A stretch of DNA of 64,000 nt from Halovivax asiaticus JCM 14624 (GCF_000337515.1 NZ_AOIQ01000021.1:50631-114630); one strand, 5' to 3'. Positions 1 through 9,513 are shown, counted from the stretch's first letter. Notes: generated by a model not told the origin, from the sequence alone. Translations and numbers: made by a program.

Positions 1-1
1 A

Positions 2-349
2 AACAACCTTGATATTATAGCCCAAGGTACCGGTGAGTATACTTTCGGATTTTGGGGACTAGATGATACTATTGAAGAGATTAGTGTCCCATCGGATGGC
101 CAATTCGAAACGTGTATTCCTGCGGGCAGTAATATTATTTGCTACTGGACAGACCATGGGGTACACACTAAAGAATTAGATCTTGGTCATCCTGATGGAC
201 CTATGGACTATGAGTATGCAGCAGCTTCTCCAGAATCATATGACAATTGGCATGAATATACGGTTAATGGGTCCGAACTTGATATACTTGCTCAACCCTA
301 TAGCTATCATTTGAAAAATTGCCAGGTGACCCTGAACTGGGACTGGTAA
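2..349 (+). CDS. 3' end of unknown protein (partial)
   Basis: The frame is open from the window edge for 115 codons to a TAA at 347-349; the start lies outside. The visible part is rich in Tyr, Trp, Asp and Gly and ends with NCQVTLNWDW. It has two Cys near residues 41 and 49 and one near the C-terminus, and no membrane segment. Codon use is AT-rich (many ATA, TTA, GAT, AAT), unlike the GC-rich operon that follows, which suggests recent acquisition. The composition looks like an extracellular beta-rich protein, but I do not recognise the family. Confidence is for it being a real coding end, not for function. Confidence 0.55.
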   Translation, partial: NNLDIIAQGTGEYTFGFWGLDDTIEEISVPSDGQFETCIPAGSNIICYWTDHGVHTKELDLGHPDGPMDYEYAAASPESYDNWHEYTVNGSELDILAQPYSYHLKNCQVTLNWDW

Positions 350-827
350 TAATATCACTAACTCTGTAGGTCTCAATATTTAAACCATCATCAAACACAT
401 TCATAATGGATATGTTGAACTATGAGCGAATATTGTATTACGAATTCTTAATTCAGGCCGTATAAAAGCGGGTATAATTTATAGTTTGTGACCATTCGGG
501 GAAAATTATTTTATTCGTAACTACCCTGGCTGTTTTTAGCTTTGTTTTATATGGGGTCAGTGATTATCCGCGAGTTCCTGTCTCAATATCCAAGATCATG
601 TGCCTGAGGAGGCGGTGGAAAACTCGCTAATGATGTCTAATAGTAGTATTGTTCTGAATATGATGTGTCGATTGGGCTTCTTAGTTTATGGATCTCCAAC
701 ACAGAATACGGTGCGTAGATGGTCTCTCATCTAACACCGTCCGAGAAACCACCAAAAATAAATCTATAGTTTTATCGTCTGTATGTTATATTCTCTAAAC
801 AATCCTAATGATGTCTTAAGAAATACT
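350..827. other. AT-rich intergenic region, possible gene remnant
   Basis: About 480 bp of AT-rich DNA with no convincing gene. A short open frame on the plus strand (564-734; possible GTG start at 600 or ATG at 630) encodes a tail with the motif MMCRLGF and ends NTVRRWSLI. It could be the last part of a decayed gene, but I cannot place it in a family. Several TATA-like stretches occur. The stretch and the partial gene before it share base composition and probably a foreign origin. Confidence 0.3.
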
Positions 828-1607
828 TCAAACAGTGATTTCTAATGCCTCTCTAATATCTAATTTGTCGTGGACGACGGCGGCAACGGCCCGCGTGATC
901 GCTTCCGGCTCCTCGTGCTGGAAGATCGATCGCCCCATCGAGACGCCGGCGGCCCCCGCGTCCATTGCGCCACGAACCTGCTCGAGCGTCTTCCGGTCGC
1001 TGCCGGGCGTCCCACCGGCGATGAGCACCGGCAGCCGGGTCGATTCGACGACGTGTTCGAAGCTGTCGGCGTCGCCGCTGTAGCCCGTCTTGACGAGGTC
1101 GGCGCCGACCTCCTCGGCGAGGCGAACCGCGTGGCCGAGCGCGTCGGGTTCGTCGCCGTCGAGGCCGGGCCCACGGGCGTAGGCCATCGCGAGGACCGGA
1201 ATCCCCAGTCGTTCCGCGTCGGCGGTAACCTCGGCGAGCTGGGCGAGCTGGTCGGGTTCGTGGTCAGAGCCGACGTTGATGTGGAAGGAGACGGCGTCGG
1301 CGCCCGCGCGGACGGCTTCCTCGACCGTGCCGGTGAGTCGCTTGTCGTTCTCGTCCGGGCCGAGCGTCGTCGAGGCGTTCAGGTGGACGACGTAGCCGGC
1401 GTCGTTCTTATTTGGGTGGACGCGGGGGGCGATCCCCTTCTGCGTGAGGACGGCGTCGGCACCGCCTCGGGTCACCGCGTCGATCGTCGATTCGATCTCT
1501 TTCAGTCCGCGGACGGCACCGAGTGTGATGCCGTGGTCCATCGGGACCATCAGGTATCGGTCCCCCGTTCGAATTCGGTCCAATCGGGCGTCGAGTCCTG
1601 CAGTCAT
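828..1607 (-). CDS. ADH synthase-like class I aldolase (AroA')
   Basis: A 259-aa TIM-barrel of the DeoC/FbaB (class I aldolase) family. In archaea, members next to aromatic amino-acid genes make 2-amino-3,7-dideoxy-D-threo-hept-6-ulosonate, the first step of the alternative DHQ route to chorismate. Visible motifs: MVPMDHGI near the N-terminus, DLVKTGYSGD carrying the likely Schiff-base lysine, and phosphate-binding IAGGTPGS and GVSMGRSIF. It follows trpA by 23 bp, so it probably belongs to the trp operon, linking precursor supply to tryptophan synthesis. The ATG at 1607 (MTAGLDARL) is preferred to the in-frame ATG at 1622. A plain fructose-bisphosphate aldolase is the alternative. Confidence 0.85.
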   Translation of the reverse strand: MTAGLDARLDRIRTGDRYLMVPMDHGITLGAVRGLKEIESTIDAVTRGGADAVLTQKGIAPRVHPNKNDAGYVVHLNASTTLGPDENDKRLTGTVEEAVRAGADAVSFHINVGSDHEPDQLAQLAEVTADAERLGIPVLAMAYARGPGLDGDEPDALGHAVRLAEEVGADLVKTGYSGDADSFEHVVESTRLPVLIAGGTPGSDRKTLEQVRGAMDAGAAGVSMGRSIFQHEEPEAITRAVAAVVHDKLDIREALEITV

Positions 1608-1630
1608 GTGAGTTAGTAGCAATCTCGCGA

Positions 1631-2539
1631 TTATGACCGTTCTGGTTCGGGCGAGGCTGGCAGCTCTCGATCGGCGAGTCCGTCCGCCGCGCCCCGTTTC
1701 AGTTCACGTGCTTTCGCTTCCAGATCGCGTTCCGGGTCGTCGCTCGTCGCAGCCAGGTCGACGAGCGCGCTGCCGACGATCACGCCGTCGGCGCCGCCCG
1801 CGACGATCTCCGCCGCGTGCTCGGGTTCGCTGACGCCGAAGCCGACCGCGGTCGGCACGTCGTACCCATCGAGCCTGGCGAGGCTCTCGTGGGTCGCCCC
1901 GGAGACGTTCGTCCGCGCGCCGGTCGTCCCTAGCCGGGCCTGCACGTAGGCGAAGCCGCTCGTCGTCGACATGAGCGTTTCGAGGCGCTCGTCCGCGGTC
2001 GTCGGAGCGACGATCGAGATCAGGTCCAGTCCGACCGAGTCGCAGGCCTCCCGGAGCGGGCGGGCCTCGGCCGCCGGCAGATCCGGCACGATGAGCCCGT
2101 CGAGTCCCGCCTCGGCCGCCCGCTCGACGAACGGCTCGACATCGGTTCCCGAGTCGGCGGGGCCGTACTGCATGAGCAGGTTGGTGTAGGTCATACAGAC
2201 GAGCGGTGCCTCCGTGTCGAGCGCGTCGACCAGGTCGAAGAATCCCTCGGGCGTCGTGCCGGCCTCGAGGGCGCGCGTGATCGCCGCCTGGATCGTCGGC
2301 CCCTCGGCGACGGGTTCGGAAAACGGCAGGCCAAGTTCGATCACGTCGGCGCCGCCGCGATCCAGCGCCTCGACGTATCGTCTCGTCTCGTCAAGCCCGG
2401 GATCTCCGGCGGTGAGGTACGTGATCAGCGCGGGATGATTGTCCCGGATCGCTGTCTCGATCCGACTGTCGCTCGGTTCGTCGTCCCCCGACCCGCCGGT
2501 CGCCGAATCGTCGGTCGATGACCCGTCGGTGGTCGTCAT
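1631..2539 (-). CDS. trpA: Tryptophan synthase alpha subunit
   Basis: 302 aa. Cleaves indole-3-glycerol phosphate to indole and glyceraldehyde 3-phosphate and passes indole to TrpB. The barrel contains the catalytic-Glu motif IELGLPFS and the phosphate-binding motifs [11 protein letters not shown] and VIVGSALVD. The position of the second catalytic acid (Asp60 in enteric TrpA, ADGPTIQ) reads AEGPTIQ here, a conservative Asp-to-Glu change. An acidic N-terminal extension of about 30 residues precedes the domain. The start overlaps the trpB stop by 4 bp (ATGA), showing translational coupling. Confidence 0.96.
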   Translation of the reverse strand: MTTTDGSSTDDSATGGSGDDEPSDSRIETAIRDNHPALITYLTAGDPGLDETRRYVEALDRGGADVIELGLPFSEPVAEGPTIQAAITRALEAGTTPEGFFDLVDALDTEAPLVCMTYTNLLMQYGPADSGTDVEPFVERAAEAGLDGLIVPDLPAAEARPLREACDSVGLDLISIVAPTTADERLETLMSTTSGFAYVQARLGTTGARTNVSGATHESLARLDGYDVPTAVGFGVSEPEHAAEIVAGGADGVIVGSALVDLAATSDDPERDLEAKARELKRGAADGLADRELPASPEPERS

Positions 2540-3906
2540 CCGTCGAACACCTCCACGTCCGGGGCCGCTTCGAGGTCTCGCCGCTCGGTCTCCTCCAGAA
2601 CGGTCTCCAGGTCCTTGTCGCCCCGCCCGGAGACGGTCACGATGATGACCTCACCGAGGTCGTCATCGGCGCCAGCGCTCGATGTCCCGCTGTTAGCGCC
2701 GAGACACTCTTCTATGTAGCCCAGTGCGTGACTGGATTCGAGCGCCGGGATGATCCCTTCGAGTCGGGAGAGGCGGTGAAAGGCTTCCAGTGCGGCCCTG
2801 TCGTCGACGGTCGCCGGCGTCACGCGCCCCCGCTCGACCAGGTTCGCCAGTTCGGGGCCGACCCCGGCGTAGTCGAGCCCGGCGCTGACGCTGTGGGACT
2901 CGACGACTTGGCCGTTCGCCGTCTGGAGGAGCTTCGTCAGGGCGCCGTGGAGGACACCGTCGGTGCCCGTCGAGAGTGACGCCGAATTGGGTGCGACGCC
3001 GGTCTCCTCGTCGACCCCGAGTCGCGACCCGCCGGCCTCGACGGCGTGGAGTGCGACGCCCTCGGTGCCTTCCTGCGGGCTTCGTCCGCGTGAATCGTCC
3101 GCGGCCCGTCGTTCCGCGAGATCGACGAAGGCGTCGAAGGTTCCCATCGTGTTCGAGCCACCGCCCGCGCAGGCGACGACGCTGTCGGGCAGGCGACCGA
3201 TCTCGTCGCGGATCTGGGCCCGGAGCTCCTCGCCGATGACGGCCTGGAAGTCACGGACCATCGCCGGGAACGGGTGCGGGCCGACGACGGACCCCACGGC
3301 GTAGTGGGTCGTCTCCACGCTGCCAGCCCAGTCGCGCATCGTCTCGTTGATGGCCTCCTTGAGCGTCGCACTGCCGGCGTCGACCGGTGTCACCTCGGCG
3401 CCGCTCATCCGCATGCGGTAGACGTTGGGCCGCTGGCGGTTGACATCGGTTCGACCCATGTAGATCTCGCAGGGGACGTCGAGGTGGGCGGCGGCCATCG
3501 CCGTCGCGGTGCCGTGCTGGCCGGCACCGGTCTCGGCGATGACGCGCTCTTTGCCCATGTATTTCGCGAGCAGTACCTGCCCGAGCGCGTTGTTCAGTTT
3601 GTGCGCGCCGCCGTGGACGAGGTCTTCGCGCTTGAGGTAGATCTCCCGGTTGTAGCGCTCGCTGAGGCGGTCCGCCCGTTGCAGCGGTGTCGGCCGGCCG
3701 GCGAACGTCCGCAGGTGCTCGCGCAACTCGTCGCGGAAGCCGTCCTCGTTGTCGATGACGTAGCGCTGGTAAGCGTCGGCGAGTTCCGAAAGCGCCGGAA
3801 CGAGCGCTTCCGGCACGTACTGGCCGCCGTACCCGCCGAACCGACCGTCACTCGTCGTCACTTCGTCGTCCGCTCCCGATGTGCCTGAGTGGACACTGTC
3901 GGTCAC
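2536..3906 (-). CDS. trpB: Tryptophan synthase beta subunit
   Basis: 456 aa, longer than the usual ~400. PLP enzyme that condenses indole with serine. The PLP lysine is K103 in [13 protein letters not shown]; the cofactor-phosphate loop is GGGSNTMG, and [12 protein letters not shown] is the carboxylate-binding region. This is the TrpB1 type that pairs with TrpA. A hydrophilic insert follows the GGGSN loop (around [14 protein letters not shown]) and another Gly/Ser-rich stretch lies near the C-terminus. It overlaps trpC by 4 bp upstream and trpA by 4 bp downstream. Confidence 0.97.
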   Translation of the reverse strand: MTDSVHSGTSGADDEVTTSDGRFGGYGGQYVPEALVPALSELADAYQRYVIDNEDGFRDELREHLRTFAGRPTPLQRADRLSERYNREIYLKREDLVHGGAHKLNNALGQVLLAKYMGKERVIAETGAGQHGTATAMAAAHLDVPCEIYMGRTDVNRQRPNVYRMRMSGAEVTPVDAGSATLKEAINETMRDWAGSVETTHYAVGSVVGPHPFPAMVRDFQAVIGEELRAQIRDEIGRLPDSVVACAGGGSNTMGTFDAFVDLAERRAADDSRGRSPQEGTEGVALHAVEAGGSRLGVDEETGVAPNSASLSTGTDGVLHGALTKLLQTANGQVVESHSVSAGLDYAGVGPELANLVERGRVTPATVDDRAALEAFHRLSRLEGIIPALESSHALGYIEECLGANSGTSSAGADDDLGEVIIVTVSGRGDKDLETVLEETERRDLEAAPDVEVFDG

Positions 3907-4730
3907 GATGCGTCCACCTCCGACGCGGTGTCGGCGTCGTCCGTTTCTACAGCGCGCTCCGCGTGCACGAGCGCTCGGGTGTTCGCCGCCACGTCGCCGT
4001 CCATGATGGCACTCCCGACGAGTAGGGCGTCGGCTCCGGCCTCGCGCATCCGGCGAACGTCTGCCGGCGTCGAGACGCCGCTCTCGGCGACTAGGGTCAC
4101 GTCGTCGAGCGCCTGGCGGAGTGACGGATCCTCGACGGCCGCGACGCGTTCGACGGTCGTCAGATCGACCTGGAGCGACGCGAGGTCGCGATTGTTGATG
4201 CCGACGACGGCCGTCTCCGTTGCCAGTGCGCGGCGTAGTTCCGCTCGATCGTGGACTTCGACGATCGGCTGGAGGCCGCGATCGAGTGCGGCCGAAACGA
4301 GTTCGTCGAGTTCGTCGACGAACCGTGCGATGAGCAAGACGAGGTCTGCCTCGACGGCGTCGAGCTGTTCCTCGCGGACGACGAAGTCCTTCCGGAGGAC
4401 GGGGACCGAGACGGCCTCGCGAACGCGCGCGAGCGCTTCGGTCGACCCGTCGAAGTGATCGGGTTCGGTCAACACCGAGATGGCGGTCGCGCCGCCGTCG
4501 ACCATCTGCTGTGCGAGATCGACAGGGTCGTCCGTCCGAACCCCGTCGGTCGTCGGGCTCGTCGGTTTCACCTCCGCGACGATCGGAACCCGCCCGTCCG
4601 ACTCGGCCCGCTCGATCGCCGCCTCCAGTGACCGAGCGTGTATCGACAGTCGCTCGTCGCCCCGCCCCGATCGATCCCGTGCCGCTTCGAGGATCGACCG
4701 AACGGTCGGATCGAGTCCTTTATCGTTCAT
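3903..4730 (-). CDS. trpC: Indole-3-glycerol phosphate synthase
   Basis: 275 aa, usual family length. Converts CdRP to indole-3-glycerol phosphate, the substrate of TrpA. Motifs in order: [13 protein letters not shown] (catalytic Lys), VLRKDF (catalytic Lys), VVGINNRDL and [13 protein letters not shown]. It is the first gene of the trpC-B-A operon. The ATG at 4730 ([12 protein letters not shown]) is chosen over the ATG at 4760: it aligns with the family start and lies about 25 nt after a TATA box, as in a leaderless transcript. Confidence 0.96.
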   Translation of the reverse strand: MNDKGLDPTVRSILEAARDRSGRGDERLSIHARSLEAAIERAESDGRVPIVAEVKPTSPTTDGVRTDDPVDLAQQMVDGGATAISVLTEPDHFDGSTEALARVREAVSVPVLRKDFVVREEQLDAVEADLVLLIARFVDELDELVSAALDRGLQPIVEVHDRAELRRALATETAVVGINNRDLASLQVDLTTVERVAAVEDPSLRQALDDVTLVAESGVSTPADVRRMREAGADALLVGSAIMDGDVAANTRALVHAERAVETDDADTASEVDAS

Positions 4731-4765
4731 TATAGTACACCAATGCACTGGTATATACATAACAC
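4728..4765 (-). promoter_or_regulatory. trp operon promoter with palindromic operator candidate
   Basis: Read on the minus strand, a TATA element (tatata, about 4751-4756) is followed by the near-perfect palindrome ACCAGTGCATTGGT (12 of 14 positions symmetric) and then the trpC ATG at 4730. The spacing implies transcription starting at or next to the ATG. A dyad between TATA box and start is where an archaeal repressor would block polymerase. The factor is unknown; the operator role is inferred from position. Confidence 0.5.
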
Positions 4766-5012
4766 TTGTGCGTCTCGATCCATCGCGTTATCGAACCGAT
4801 CGCTGTCGGGCGGTACGATCGCTGTGACGGCACCTGGCGGTGACGGTGAGATACCACACCGCTGGGCGTGCATCGAACCGAGCCTTCGAACTGTGTGCAC
4901 GCCTGTCGGTATCGACGACTGGACATCGAACGAGCCGGTGACGCGGCGAAGTGAGGCGACGACTCTCACGGCGAGCCGAATCTTCAAGGGACTCGCTCCC
5001 CTCCGATCCGAC

Positions 5013-5474
5013 ATGGAAGTTGCTGGCATCTACGCACGGGAGGCCGCGTATTTAGAGCGGGCCGTTCAGATCGGCGTCGCGAGCGGTCGCGTCATCTCCG
5101 TCTCGTTCCCCACCCAGCCCGACGACGATGCCACTGCGGACCACCCGCTTCTCGATCGAGTCTTCGAGTATCTCGACGGGGTTTCTGACATCGCGTTCGA
5201 CGACGTCGCCGTCGCGTTGACGGTGCCGACCGATCAGCGAGCCGTCCTCGAACAGGTTCGGACGATTCCCTACGGCGAGAGCATCGACGTCGCCGGACTC
5301 GCCGCGATGACGCCCGACGTCGATCCCGAGGATGACGACGACCTCATCCTCGTCCGGACCGCCCTGGAGGCCAATCCGGCACCGCTGCTTATCCCCGACC
5401 ATCGGGTTCGCGACGGGCCGAGTGCGGCCCCGCCAGCCGTCGAACAGCGACTCCGGTCCCTCGAAGGGCTCTAG
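5013..5474 (+). CDS. Alkyltransferase-like (Ada/MGMT C-domain) protein lacking catalytic Cys
   Basis: 153 aa. The C-terminal half follows the MGMT DNA-binding fold: IPYGESIDVAGLA matches the helix-turn-helix entry, and NPAPLLIPDHRVRDG matches the family active-site segment in which PCHR holds the methyl-accepting Cys. Here the Cys is Asp (PDHR), so alkyl transfer is not expected; the protein resembles alkyltransferase-like (ATL) lesion-binding proteins that hand damage to excision repair. The ATG at 5013 follows GC-rich non-coding sequence. It ends 4 bp inside the convergent membrane gene. The family call is good; the role is inferred. Confidence 0.75.
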   Translation: MEVAGIYAREAAYLERAVQIGVASGRVISVSFPTQPDDDATADHPLLDRVFEYLDGVSDIAFDDVAVALTVPTDQRAVLEQVRTIPYGESIDVAGLAAMTPDVDPEDDDDLILVRTALEANPAPLLIPDHRVRDGPSAAPPAVEQRLRSLEGL

Positions 5475-5872
5475 GACGCCGACCAGATCGCGTAACCGTA
5501 CCCCAGAATCCCGAGGAAGATGAGTAGCGATGTGACCTGACTCGCGACGGGAATCGCGTTGCCGACCAGGACGCTGGCGATCCAGCCGAGTTCGAGGCCG
5601 CCACCGAGGACCAGTACGACGCCCGAGAGCCCGAGTACGCTTCCCGTCGTCCTCGCGTTCGTCGCCAACACGACGCCGATACCGATGGCGATGAGTCCGA
5701 AAAGCGCGTTGCTCGTGAGCGCCAGTATCGGCGAGGAGAGCACTATCGACCCGAGCCACAGCACGAAGTAGGCGACGATCGCACCGACCAAGAGCCGCTG
5801 TACACGTGCCGGTGCAGCCTTGAGGTGGCGCATCGACGAGTCGCGTTGCATAGTCGAGTCTCGCTCGCTCAC
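5471..5872 (-). CDS. Small membrane protein, unknown function
   Basis: 133 aa with about four hydrophobic helices (around residues 28-47, 52-69, 79-97 and 105-128) and a short charged N-terminus. No catalytic motif is visible. In-frame ATGs at 5851 and 5830 are alternative starts. It converges with the ATL-like gene, overlapping its stop by 4 bp, and lies downstream of the CPBP protease on the same strand. The family is not recognised. Confidence 0.65.
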   Translation of the reverse strand: MSERDSTMQRDSSMRHLKAAPARVQRLLVGAIVAYFVLWLGSIVLSSPILALTSNALFGLIAIGIGVVLATNARTTGSVLGLSGVVLVLGGGLELGWIASVLVGNAIPVASQVTSLLIFLGILGYGYAIWSAS

Positions 5873-5905
5873 ACTAAAGGTTCGCCGGATCCGAACGCCG
5901 GACGC

Positions 5906-6928
5906 CTACGTACGTGTCGAACCGAGCTCGAAGTACTCGTAGATGGCGAATTCACAGCCGTTCAGTACGTAGTGGGCGACGACGACCGCGAGGAGGTTCC
6001 CCGTGACGACGAACGTCGCCGCGAGAACGAAGCCGATCACGCCCGTGACGACCACGCCGGCTCGCCCCTGGATCCCGTGACCGACCGCGAACAGAATCGA
6101 GGAAGCGACGGCCAGGAGCCACGGCGACAGCCCGAACCCGACACTCAGCGCGCCGACGAGGACGGCTCGGAAAAGCAACTCCTCGAAGACGGCGATCACT
6201 GGTAGGACGACGGCGAACAGGACGATCCAGCCGCGTCGTCGCGACGGCGCCAGGCTCTCGCGGAGCCACTCGTCGTGCGTCATGCCGAATCGTCGCCCGA
6301 CTGCACCCGCGAGTTCGCTCGCCGCGTATAGTCCGAAACCGGCACCGAGACCGACCCCGAGTCCCGTTACCAGCGCCTGCCGGGTGATCGAGATCCCGAG
6401 CACGCCCGGCGGGACGCCCGTCAGGACGATCGTTCCCGCGACGACGGCAAGAAACAGCAGTTGTGTAGCCAGGACGTTCCACCGGAGCGCGTGACTGGTG
6501 ATCGACTGGTCGCCGATGCGAGCGACGATCCGCCCGGATCGCGTTCCGCTCGCTGAACCGGTCCCATCGTGGACGCGTTCGGATGTGGCTTCCGACGGAT
6601 CGACGGCACCATCGCCCCACTCAGATCGAGTCGTCGCTGGATCGACCGCGTCGTTCGCCGGGTTCGGCTGCTCGGCCCGCTGGTGGTCCGCTGACGAGGA
6701 TAGTACCGCACTGTCTGCCTCGGTTATTGCTGTCGCGTCTCGGTGGGTAGCTGTTTCGCTCCGTGTCGTTCGGTCACCCTCGGGCGCACTGGCAGGGGCC
6801 GGCGTTTCGAGATTTGTCGACTGGCCGGCTTCGACGGGCGTGAGCGATCGCTGTGTCTGACGTGTGAGAACGACCATTGCGGCCGTGAGAAGCGTGACGA
6901 CCGTCGCGAACGCCACCCACTGGGTCAT
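5906..6928 (-). CDS. CPBP-family intramembrane metalloprotease
   Basis: 340 aa. An N-terminal helix is followed by a long polar Ser/Thr/Asp-rich segment (about residues 20-135), then a multi-span domain with the CPBP (Abi/CAAX protease-like) motifs: EELLFRAVLVGA (EExxxR), VGHGIQG (His) and VVVAHYVLN (HxxxN). These residues form the metal site of Rce1-type proteases. Substrates are unknown; relatives act in protein processing or bacteriocin immunity. It starts 3 bp after the LonB stop, so the two are probably cotranscribed, placing two membrane proteases in one unit. Confidence 0.88.
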   Translation of the reverse strand: MTQWVAFATVVTLLTAAMVVLTRQTQRSLTPVEAGQSTNLETPAPASAPEGDRTTRSETATHRDATAITEADSAVLSSSADHQRAEQPNPANDAVDPATTRSEWGDGAVDPSEATSERVHDGTGSASGTRSGRIVARIGDQSITSHALRWNVLATQLLFLAVVAGTIVLTGVPPGVLGISITRQALVTGLGVGLGAGFGLYAASELAGAVGRRFGMTHDEWLRESLAPSRRRGWIVLFAVVLPVIAVFEELLFRAVLVGALSVGFGLSPWLLAVASSILFAVGHGIQGRAGVVVTGVIGFVLAATFVVTGNLLAVVVAHYVLNGCEFAIYEYFELGSTRT

Positions 6929-6931
6929 CGC

Positions 6932-9310
6932 TTACTGCGGGCTCGGGTTCGACGACGGTCCGGTGACGCTCTGCTGGTCGAGTGTTGCGCTGGTGATGGA
7001 CTTGAGGCGGTCGAGCAGCGAGTCCTTCTCGGGCTCGCCGATCAGCGCCACGTCCAGGACCTCGCTGATGTTCGAGACGGGGACGATGTCGACCATCTCC
7101 TCGTACTCGTCTTCGATCATGACGTCCTGCTCGTTGGCCTTCGGGATGATGACCGTCTTGCAGCCCGTCTTCGCGGCGGCCTCGATTTTGTGCGTCACAC
7201 CGCCGACTGGGAGGACGTCGCCGCGGACAGACAGCGAGCCGGTCATGGCGACCGATTGATCAACCGGGATGTCCTCCAGCGCGGAGATGACGGCGGTCGC
7301 GACCGTGATGGAGGCCGATGGGCCGTCGACGCCCTGCTGGCCTGCCTGGATGAACTGGATGTGGACGTCCTTACCGGCGAGTGAGGACTGGGGATACTCG
7401 CTGTCTTCGTAGCGATCTTCGTCCCAGCCGGGGACGTTCGTCGAGAGCTCCTCGCCGGAGAACTTCTTGATGATCGCCGAAACGTTCTGGACGGATTCCT
7501 GGGCCATCTCCTTTAGCTGGCCGGTCGCGATGACGCGGCCGGGGCCCTGGGCGGGCGTGACTTCGGCCATGACGGGGAGCATGATGCCCGAGTCCTCGCC
7601 CATGACGGCGAGGCCGTTGACGCGCCCCTCGACGCCGCCGTCGATGACCTGCAGTTCGTAGTCCTTGCGCCGATCGATGTAGTCGTCGGCGAGTTGCTGT
7701 TCGATCGAGCGCGAGCGCTTCTTCGCCTGCAGGACGTCCTCGCGCGTCGTGTACTCGCGGTCCTCGGCGCGGGCGATGTCGCCGGCGACGCGAACCAGTC
7801 CGCCGAGGTTCCGGAACAGCAGCGTGAGGTGGTCCTTCCGGCCGGCGCGACGGCGGGCTTCGAGCATGAGTTCCTCGATCGCCTCACGGTCGAAGTGGGG
7901 CAGACGCCCGTCGCGTTCGACCTCCTGGGCGATGAAGCGGACGTACTTCCGGCGCATCTCGGGTGTGTCCTCGATGGTGTCGTCCATGTACACCTCGTAC
8001 CCGTAGCCCTTGATCCGCGAGCGCAGCGCGGGGTGCATGTTCTCCATCGCGTCTAAGTTCCCCGCCGCGATCATGATGAAGTCCGTCGGGACGGGCTCGG
8101 TCTGGACCATCGCGCCCGAGGAGCGCTCGGACTGGCCGGTGATCGAGAACTCGCCCTCCTGGATGGCCGTCATCAGCTTCTGCTGCGTGCGGATGTCGAG
8201 CGTGTTCATCTCGTCGACGAACAGCACGCCCTTGTTGGCCTTGTGGATGGAGCCGGGTTCGACGCGGTCGTGGCTCGGCGTCTCCATGCCGCCGGACTGG
8301 AACGGGTCGTGGCGGACGTCGCCCAGCAGCGCACCGGCGTGGGCACCCGTGGCGTCCTCGAACGGCGCGACGCGCTGCTCGCCGTTGTTGACGATCATGT
8401 TGGGCACCATGGCGTCCATCCCGCGGGAGGTGTAGCGGAAGAACAGCCAGATGACCACCGCGGCAATGACGCCCAGGAGGAGGGGCCCGCTGATGAACGC
8501 GTACACCACCACGATGGCGATGATGACCCACATCAGGATCGAACGCATCTGTTTGCGCTTCCTGGCTTCCTCCTTGTGGGCGTCGATGATCTGTTCGCCC
8601 TTGCCCGCCGGGACCGTCCGGACCTTCGGCTCGTTACCGTCGTCCGGGTTGTGGTAGACCAGGATGTCCTGGAGGTCTTCTTGCGGGAGGAGCTGGCTCA
8701 TCGCCTTGGCGAGCATCGACTTGCCGGTCCCCGGGGAGCCGATCATCATCACGTGCCGGCGCTGTTTGGCCGCCTTGATGATGATGTCGCGTGCCTCGTC
8801 CTGGCCGATCACCTGATCGACCAGTCGGTCGGGCACCTCGATGTCCGCCGTCGAGTCGATCTGGAGGCCGCCCAGAAGATTGTCTTCCTCGTCCTCGTCG
8901 ATCTCGAGTTCGGCGTCGACGCTGACCTCGCTCCCGAGGTCGTCTAGCGTCTCGACCGTCTCTGGCTCGTCGTCGGCCTCGTCGTAGACGGTGCCGTCGC
9001 CGGACTCGGCCGGCGGGCGCTCGGCCACTCCCGCCGATTCGTCGTCGATCTCCGCCCAGATGTCGTCGGGAACGGCGTCCGGATCCGTCTCTTCGGTCGA
9101 CGAATCGGGTTCGTCGTCCGACGAATCCGTCTGCTCAGTGTCTGCGTCCGCCACTGTCTCGTCGTTCGCTGACTCCTCACTCGCCGACTCGTCGTCCGAC
9201 GGTGCGAGGACGTCGCGTGGCGGTTGTTCCTCGACACCCTCCTCGGGCTCCGTATCGGACGCGTCGGCCCCCTCGTCAGGGGGGTCGGTGTCGTTCGTGT
9301 CGTTACTCAT
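6932..9310 (-). CDS. Archaeal membrane-bound Lon protease (LonB)
   Basis: 792 aa. ATP-dependent protease anchored in the membrane; the haloarchaeal enzyme is essential and controls, among others, carotenoid synthesis. A ~155-residue very acidic N-terminal extension precedes the AAA+ domain (Walker A GSPGTGKS at 191-198). Two transmembrane helices are inserted at about residues 258-295 between Walker A and Walker B (GVLFVDEMNTLD). The C-terminal protease domain has the catalytic Ser in QGVDGPSAS and the partner Lys in GVTHKIEAAAKTG. The acidic tail is longer than in non-halophilic LonB. Confidence 0.97.
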   Translation of the reverse strand: MSNDTNDTDPPDEGADASDTEPEEGVEEQPPRDVLAPSDDESASEESANDETVADADTEQTDSSDDEPDSSTEETDPDAVPDDIWAEIDDESAGVAERPPAESGDGTVYDEADDEPETVETLDDLGSEVSVDAELEIDEDEEDNLLGGLQIDSTADIEVPDRLVDQVIGQDEARDIIIKAAKQRRHVMMIGSPGTGKSMLAKAMSQLLPQEDLQDILVYHNPDDGNEPKVRTVPAGKGEQIIDAHKEEARKRKQMRSILMWVIIAIVVVYAFISGPLLLGVIAAVVIWLFFRYTSRGMDAMVPNMIVNNGEQRVAPFEDATGAHAGALLGDVRHDPFQSGGMETPSHDRVEPGSIHKANKGVLFVDEMNTLDIRTQQKLMTAIQEGEFSITGQSERSSGAMVQTEPVPTDFIMIAAGNLDAMENMHPALRSRIKGYGYEVYMDDTIEDTPEMRRKYVRFIAQEVERDGRLPHFDREAIEELMLEARRRAGRKDHLTLLFRNLGGLVRVAGDIARAEDREYTTREDVLQAKKRSRSIEQQLADDYIDRRKDYELQVIDGGVEGRVNGLAVMGEDSGIMLPVMAEVTPAQGPGRVIATGQLKEMAQESVQNVSAIIKKFSGEELSTNVPGWDEDRYEDSEYPQSSLAGKDVHIQFIQAGQQGVDGPSASITVATAVISALEDIPVDQSVAMTGSLSVRGDVLPVGGVTHKIEAAAKTGCKTVIIPKANEQDVMIEDEYEEMVDIVPVSNISEVLDVALIGEPEKDSLLDRLKSITSATLDQQSVTGPSSNPSPQ

Positions 9311-9513
9311 AAGGGGCTGGTTGCTACCTCAAACGAAGGGGCTCGCACTGATATACTTTCTCCTCCACTTCTGGCGAATATGGTCATAATGAAGCCTGTA
9401 AGTAGCCATCTCATCTCTTGCGACATCGCCACTATCCATTTTCAAAAATTATACATTTCTAATATATTTAATATAGATATATTTAAGTGTGTTCTCTACA
9501 AACAACATTTTGC
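9311..9513. promoter_or_regulatory. AT-rich divergent promoter region (LonB / secreted protein)
   Basis: A 200-bp spacer between divergent genes. The part next to the secreted-protein gene is extremely AT-rich, with overlapping TATA-like elements at about 9460-9486 (taatatatttaatatag, atatatttaag), placing a box about 30 nt before the ATG at 9514. The base composition changes sharply at about 9370, marking the left border of the low-GC islet. Confidence 0.45.

Noticed and set aside
870..1616. Long plus-strand open frame opposite the aldolase gene
   Set aside because: It mirrors the real minus-strand gene; high-GC haloarchaeal genes give long antisense frames. The minus frame has family motifs, this one none.
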